Positions 7,232 through 8,290 of a stretch of DNA of 8,290 nucleotides are shown here, piece after piece; the first letter of the stretch is position 1, and every line of letters starts with the position of its first letter. A program made the translations under genes and the position numbers. Source of the DNA: Microcaldota archaeon (GTDB lineage: Archaea; B1Sed10-29; JACOVT01); the NCBI GenBank assembly GCA_016177165.1, contig JACOVT010000017.1, positions 1 through 8,290 on the forward strand, written 5' to 3'. The notes under the pieces are model-generated. The model worked only from the letters and a program-made list of their open reading frames with translations. It ran no database searches and was not told the origin of the DNA.

Positions 7232-7627
7232 ATGCATGCCTGGTTGCACTTGGCCGCCTCTTTCAGCGATCTGCGGCGAAGCTCCGCCCTGTCGAGACCT
7301 CGGAGAATCATTTGAATCTCCGCAGAGCGCCCGCGACACCTCTTCACCAATGCCTGACAGCTTCACGTAGCGGCCACGCTTCTCTATGATGCCGGTGCGG
7401 CGCATCAGTTGAAGGGTGCGTCGCGTGGTGGGCTCGCTCACGCCGCAGCGCTCTGAAGTCAATGAGACTAGGGACGTGAAGGTGCGGCCCTTACCATCAA
7501 AGCAATGCAGCGCGGAAACGACAAGTTTTTGCTTTACGGTCAGGTAGTGGTCCAGCAGCTTCACGAGCGAGTGAGAGACCAGGCCAGCCTTGACGGTGGG
7601 TGTTGGGTCTTCGGCCACTTGAAACAA
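7217..7627 (-). CDS. Winged-helix DNA-binding protein, probable transcription regulator
   Basis: The frame gives up to 136 residues. A winged-helix fold is visible at about residues 28-100: a first helix (TVKQKLVVSALHCF), a second helix with a turn (SLVSLTSERCGVSEPTTRRTLQLMRRTGII, split over about 52-81, where SEPTTRRTLQLM is the likely recognition helix), then a wing (EKRGRYVKLSG). The last ~35 residues are polar, Gly/Ser/Gln-rich and probably disordered. The start is uncertain. TTG at 7627 and GTG at 7618 are in frame, and no in-frame ATG precedes the domain. An ATG at 7650 sits at the ideal leaderless distance from the TATA element but is out of frame. It stops 27 bases before pheS and may be partly co-transcribed with it. 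Its target could be its own promoter region or pheST, but nothing in the sequence proves either. Confidence 0.75.
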   Translation of the reverse strand: MFQVAEDPTPTVKAGLVSHSLVKLLDHYLTVKQKLVVSALHCFDGKGRTFTSLVSLTSERCGVSEPTTRRTLQLMRRTGIIEKRGRYVKLSGIGEEVSRALCGDSNDSPRSRQGGASPQIAERGGQVQPGMHENFK

Positions 7628-7670
7628 CCCGTTCTGGTCTCGCGCTGCATGAGTTTGTTTTGGAGTCCGG

Positions 7671-7680
7671 GCTTTAAAGC
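7671..7680. promoter_or_regulatory. Palindromic TATA element between divergent genes
   Basis: GCTTTAAAGC is a perfect 10-base palindrome in the only clearly AT-rich part of this intergenic region. Read leftward it would start transcription near 7650, ahead of the winged-helix gene. Read rightward it would start near 7701-7705, at the GTG or just before the ATG of the frameshifted small gene. A single TBP site could therefore serve both directions. Confidence 0.5.
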
Positions 7681-7684
7681 TTTT

Positions 7685-7702
7685 ACGTCAGGAAACAGAC
7701 GT
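7685..7702. repeat. Short inverted repeat, possible operator
   Basis: ACGTC at 7685-7689 and GACGT at 7698-7702 are perfect 5-base inverted arms separated by eight bases. They lie just right of the palindromic TATA element, over the predicted rightward start site. The arms are short enough to arise by chance. A dimeric winged-helix protein encoded next door would be the natural candidate binder. Confidence 0.25.
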
Positions 7703-7920
7703 GCCAAAGGCAATGCGCTCGTCTCAAGAGCTCTTGGTGGGCCAATTCTCAAAAGGAGTAGACTTCCTGGCGGGTATGAAGCGGGGACTGGTGGGGAGTT
7801 AGCGAGGGACTGGCGGGAGTTAACAACAAGCTTGACGAGCTGCCGGACAAGATTGCGGGCCGTATAGAAAACAAATTAGACGAGCTACCTGTAAAGCTAG
7901 CCAAAGCGATTCGCGGCTAG
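7701..7920 (+). pseudogene. Small frameshifted gene with two 15-residue repeats, function unknown
   Basis: The first part runs from GTG at 7701 (or ATG at 7713) and reads VPKAMRSSQELLVGQF, then SKGVDFLAGMKRGLVGS, to TAG at 7800-7802. Moving one base forward near the GGGG at 7793-7796 opens the second part: GVSEGLAGV, then NKLDELPDKIAGRIE and NKLDELPVKLAKAIR, ending with Gly and TAG at 7918-7920. Joined, this is about 72 residues, mostly amphipathic helix with a likely coiled-coil end. The second frame has no usable start of its own. The tandem repeats differ mostly at synonymous positions, and its stop meets the convergent gene's stop exactly, so this frame was selected as protein. A sequencing or assembly indel, a recent mutation, or +1 recoding at AGT-TAG-C would all fit. 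No family is recognised. Confidence 0.5.
7825..7914 (+). repeat. Tandem 45-base coding repeat (two units)
   Basis: The units 7825-7869 and 7870-7914 encode NKLDELPDKIAGRIE and NKLDELPVKLAKAIR. Ten of the 15 residues are identical. Six of those ten use a different codon (Lys AAG/AAA, Leu CTT/TTA, Leu CTG/CTA, Pro CCG/CCT, Ala GCG/GCC, Ile ATA/ATT). The repeat is thus older and better kept at protein than at DNA level. Confidence 0.75.
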
Positions 7921-8290
7921 ACCTCTCGCTTGGGCGGCTGTATGTCTTCCTCGCCGGCTATCTCGCTCAGCGCCCCGAACACCTGCTTGCGGAACACGAT
8001 CATCAAGACAACAAGCGCAGCGAGCGCGGCGCCATACACGGGGTTCTGGGTGAGAAATCTCACTATGGACTGGATGGAAAGGCTCTCGCTCAACGTCCTT
8101 TCCACCTTCATCTTGAGCGAGAAGTCATTGGCTGTAAGCGGGCCATTGGCAAGGAAAACAATCGTGCCCTCCTGCTCAAAAGGCCCGAGCAGCAGCCCCG
8201 GCGGGCTGACCTCGAATATCGCCGATACTTGTTCTTCCTTGCTCTTGCGGGGGTCCTCGACCTTTATGTTTATCGTGACCTTCTCCGGGA
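7917..8290 (-). CDS. Membrane-anchored surface protein, C-terminal part, 5' end outside window
   Basis: The minus-strand frame ends with TAG at 7917-7919 and is open to the right edge, about 123 codons. The ATG at 8111 is therefore probably internal, since the sequence upstream of it reads as ordinary beta-rich protein (VTINIKVEDP, SAIFEVSPPGLLLGPF, GTIVFLANGPL). This visible ~60-residue outer portion resembles an Ig-like or adhesin-type sandwich strand pattern, but no family is assigned. One transmembrane helix follows (YGAALAALVVLMIVF, about 8010-8055). A charged cytoplasmic tail of about 24 residues ends the protein (ALSEIAGEEDIQPPKREV). It is probably an exported, C-terminally anchored protein with its N-terminal bulk outside the cell. 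No sequons stand out in the visible part, unlike the surface protein at the left edge. Confidence 0.75.
   Translation of the reverse strand, partial: PEKVTINIKVEDPRKSKEEQVSAIFEVSPPGLLLGPFEQEGTIVFLANGPLTANDFSLKMKVERTLSESLSIQSIVRFLTQNPVYGAALAALVVLMIVFRKQVFGALSEIAGEEDIQPPKREV

Noticed and set aside
6549..7370. 273-codon open frame on the plus strand
   Set aside because: It is antisense to the N-terminal half of pheS and the end of the winged-helix gene. It is Ser-rich with no motif, so a shadow.
7561..7752. 63-codon minus-strand frame spanning the promoter region
   Set aside because: It crosses the palindromic TATA element and has no domain. Only its internal ATG at 7650 is of interest, as a possible shifted start of the winged-helix gene.
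7505..7867. 120-codon open frame on the plus strand
   Set aside because: It runs antisense through the winged-helix gene and reads the repeat region in a frame that does not show the NKLDELP repeats. The repeat frame is clearly the coding one.
8109..8111. ATG at 8111 as the start of the right-edge protein
   Set aside because: The frame continues open and protein-like to the window edge, so the visible part is a C-terminal fragment rather than a 64-residue protein.
1..8290. Defence system, mobile element, CRISPR array or tRNA gene
   Set aside because: No transposase, integrase, nuclease, direct-repeat array or cloverleaf-like sequence was seen. Nearly all bases are accounted for by housekeeping or surface genes.

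Overview
The window is archaeal chromosomal DNA, compact and moderately GC-rich by eye. The archaeal signature is consistent. It has a replication factor C large subunit, the archaeal type of both phenylalanyl-tRNA synthetase subunits, a YchF-like GTPase of the archaeal subtype, and surface proteins with C-terminal membrane anchors and many N-glycosylation sequons. TATA-like boxes sit about 25-33 bases ahead of starts that mostly lack ribosome binding sites. The surface-protein style and the gene packing would fit a DPANN-type lineage (Micrarchaeota/Diapherotrites-like), but that placement is a guess. No mobile element, CRISPR array, rRNA or tRNA gene was seen.

Layout from left to right: (1) the C-terminal part of a secreted, membrane-anchored surface protein (+, cut by the left edge, ends 1174). 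One base separates it from a convergent pair of co-oriented genes. (2) A YchF/Obg-type GTPase with a TGS domain (-, 1176-2306), with a small membrane protein just upstream (-, about 2317-2559). (3) Divergent from these across a tiny interlocked promoter region, rfcL (+, 2598-3872), overlapped at its end by a 55-residue two-helix membrane protein (+, 3865-4032). (4) Convergent with that, the pheS-pheT operon (-, 4029-7189), preceded by a winged-helix DNA-binding protein (-, 7217-7627). (5) A 10-base palindromic TATA element (7671-7680) that could serve the winged-helix gene leftward and, rightward, a short frameshifted gene (7701-7920) carrying a tandem 15-residue repeat. (6) The C-terminal part of a second membrane-anchored surface protein (-, 7917 to the right edge).

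Most of the window is housekeeping: tRNA charging with phenylalanine, clamp loading at replication forks, and a ribosome-associated GTPase. The distinctive features are architectural. At two convergent junctions the palindrome CTAG gives both genes their TAG stop. The pheST TATA box is built from the last codons and stop of the winged-helix gene. One bidirectional palindromic promoter fires across a region whose rightward gene is readable only through a +1 frame change. The small unnamed membrane proteins and the frameshifted repeat protein are the parts least explained by known families; nothing in the window looks like a complete new system.
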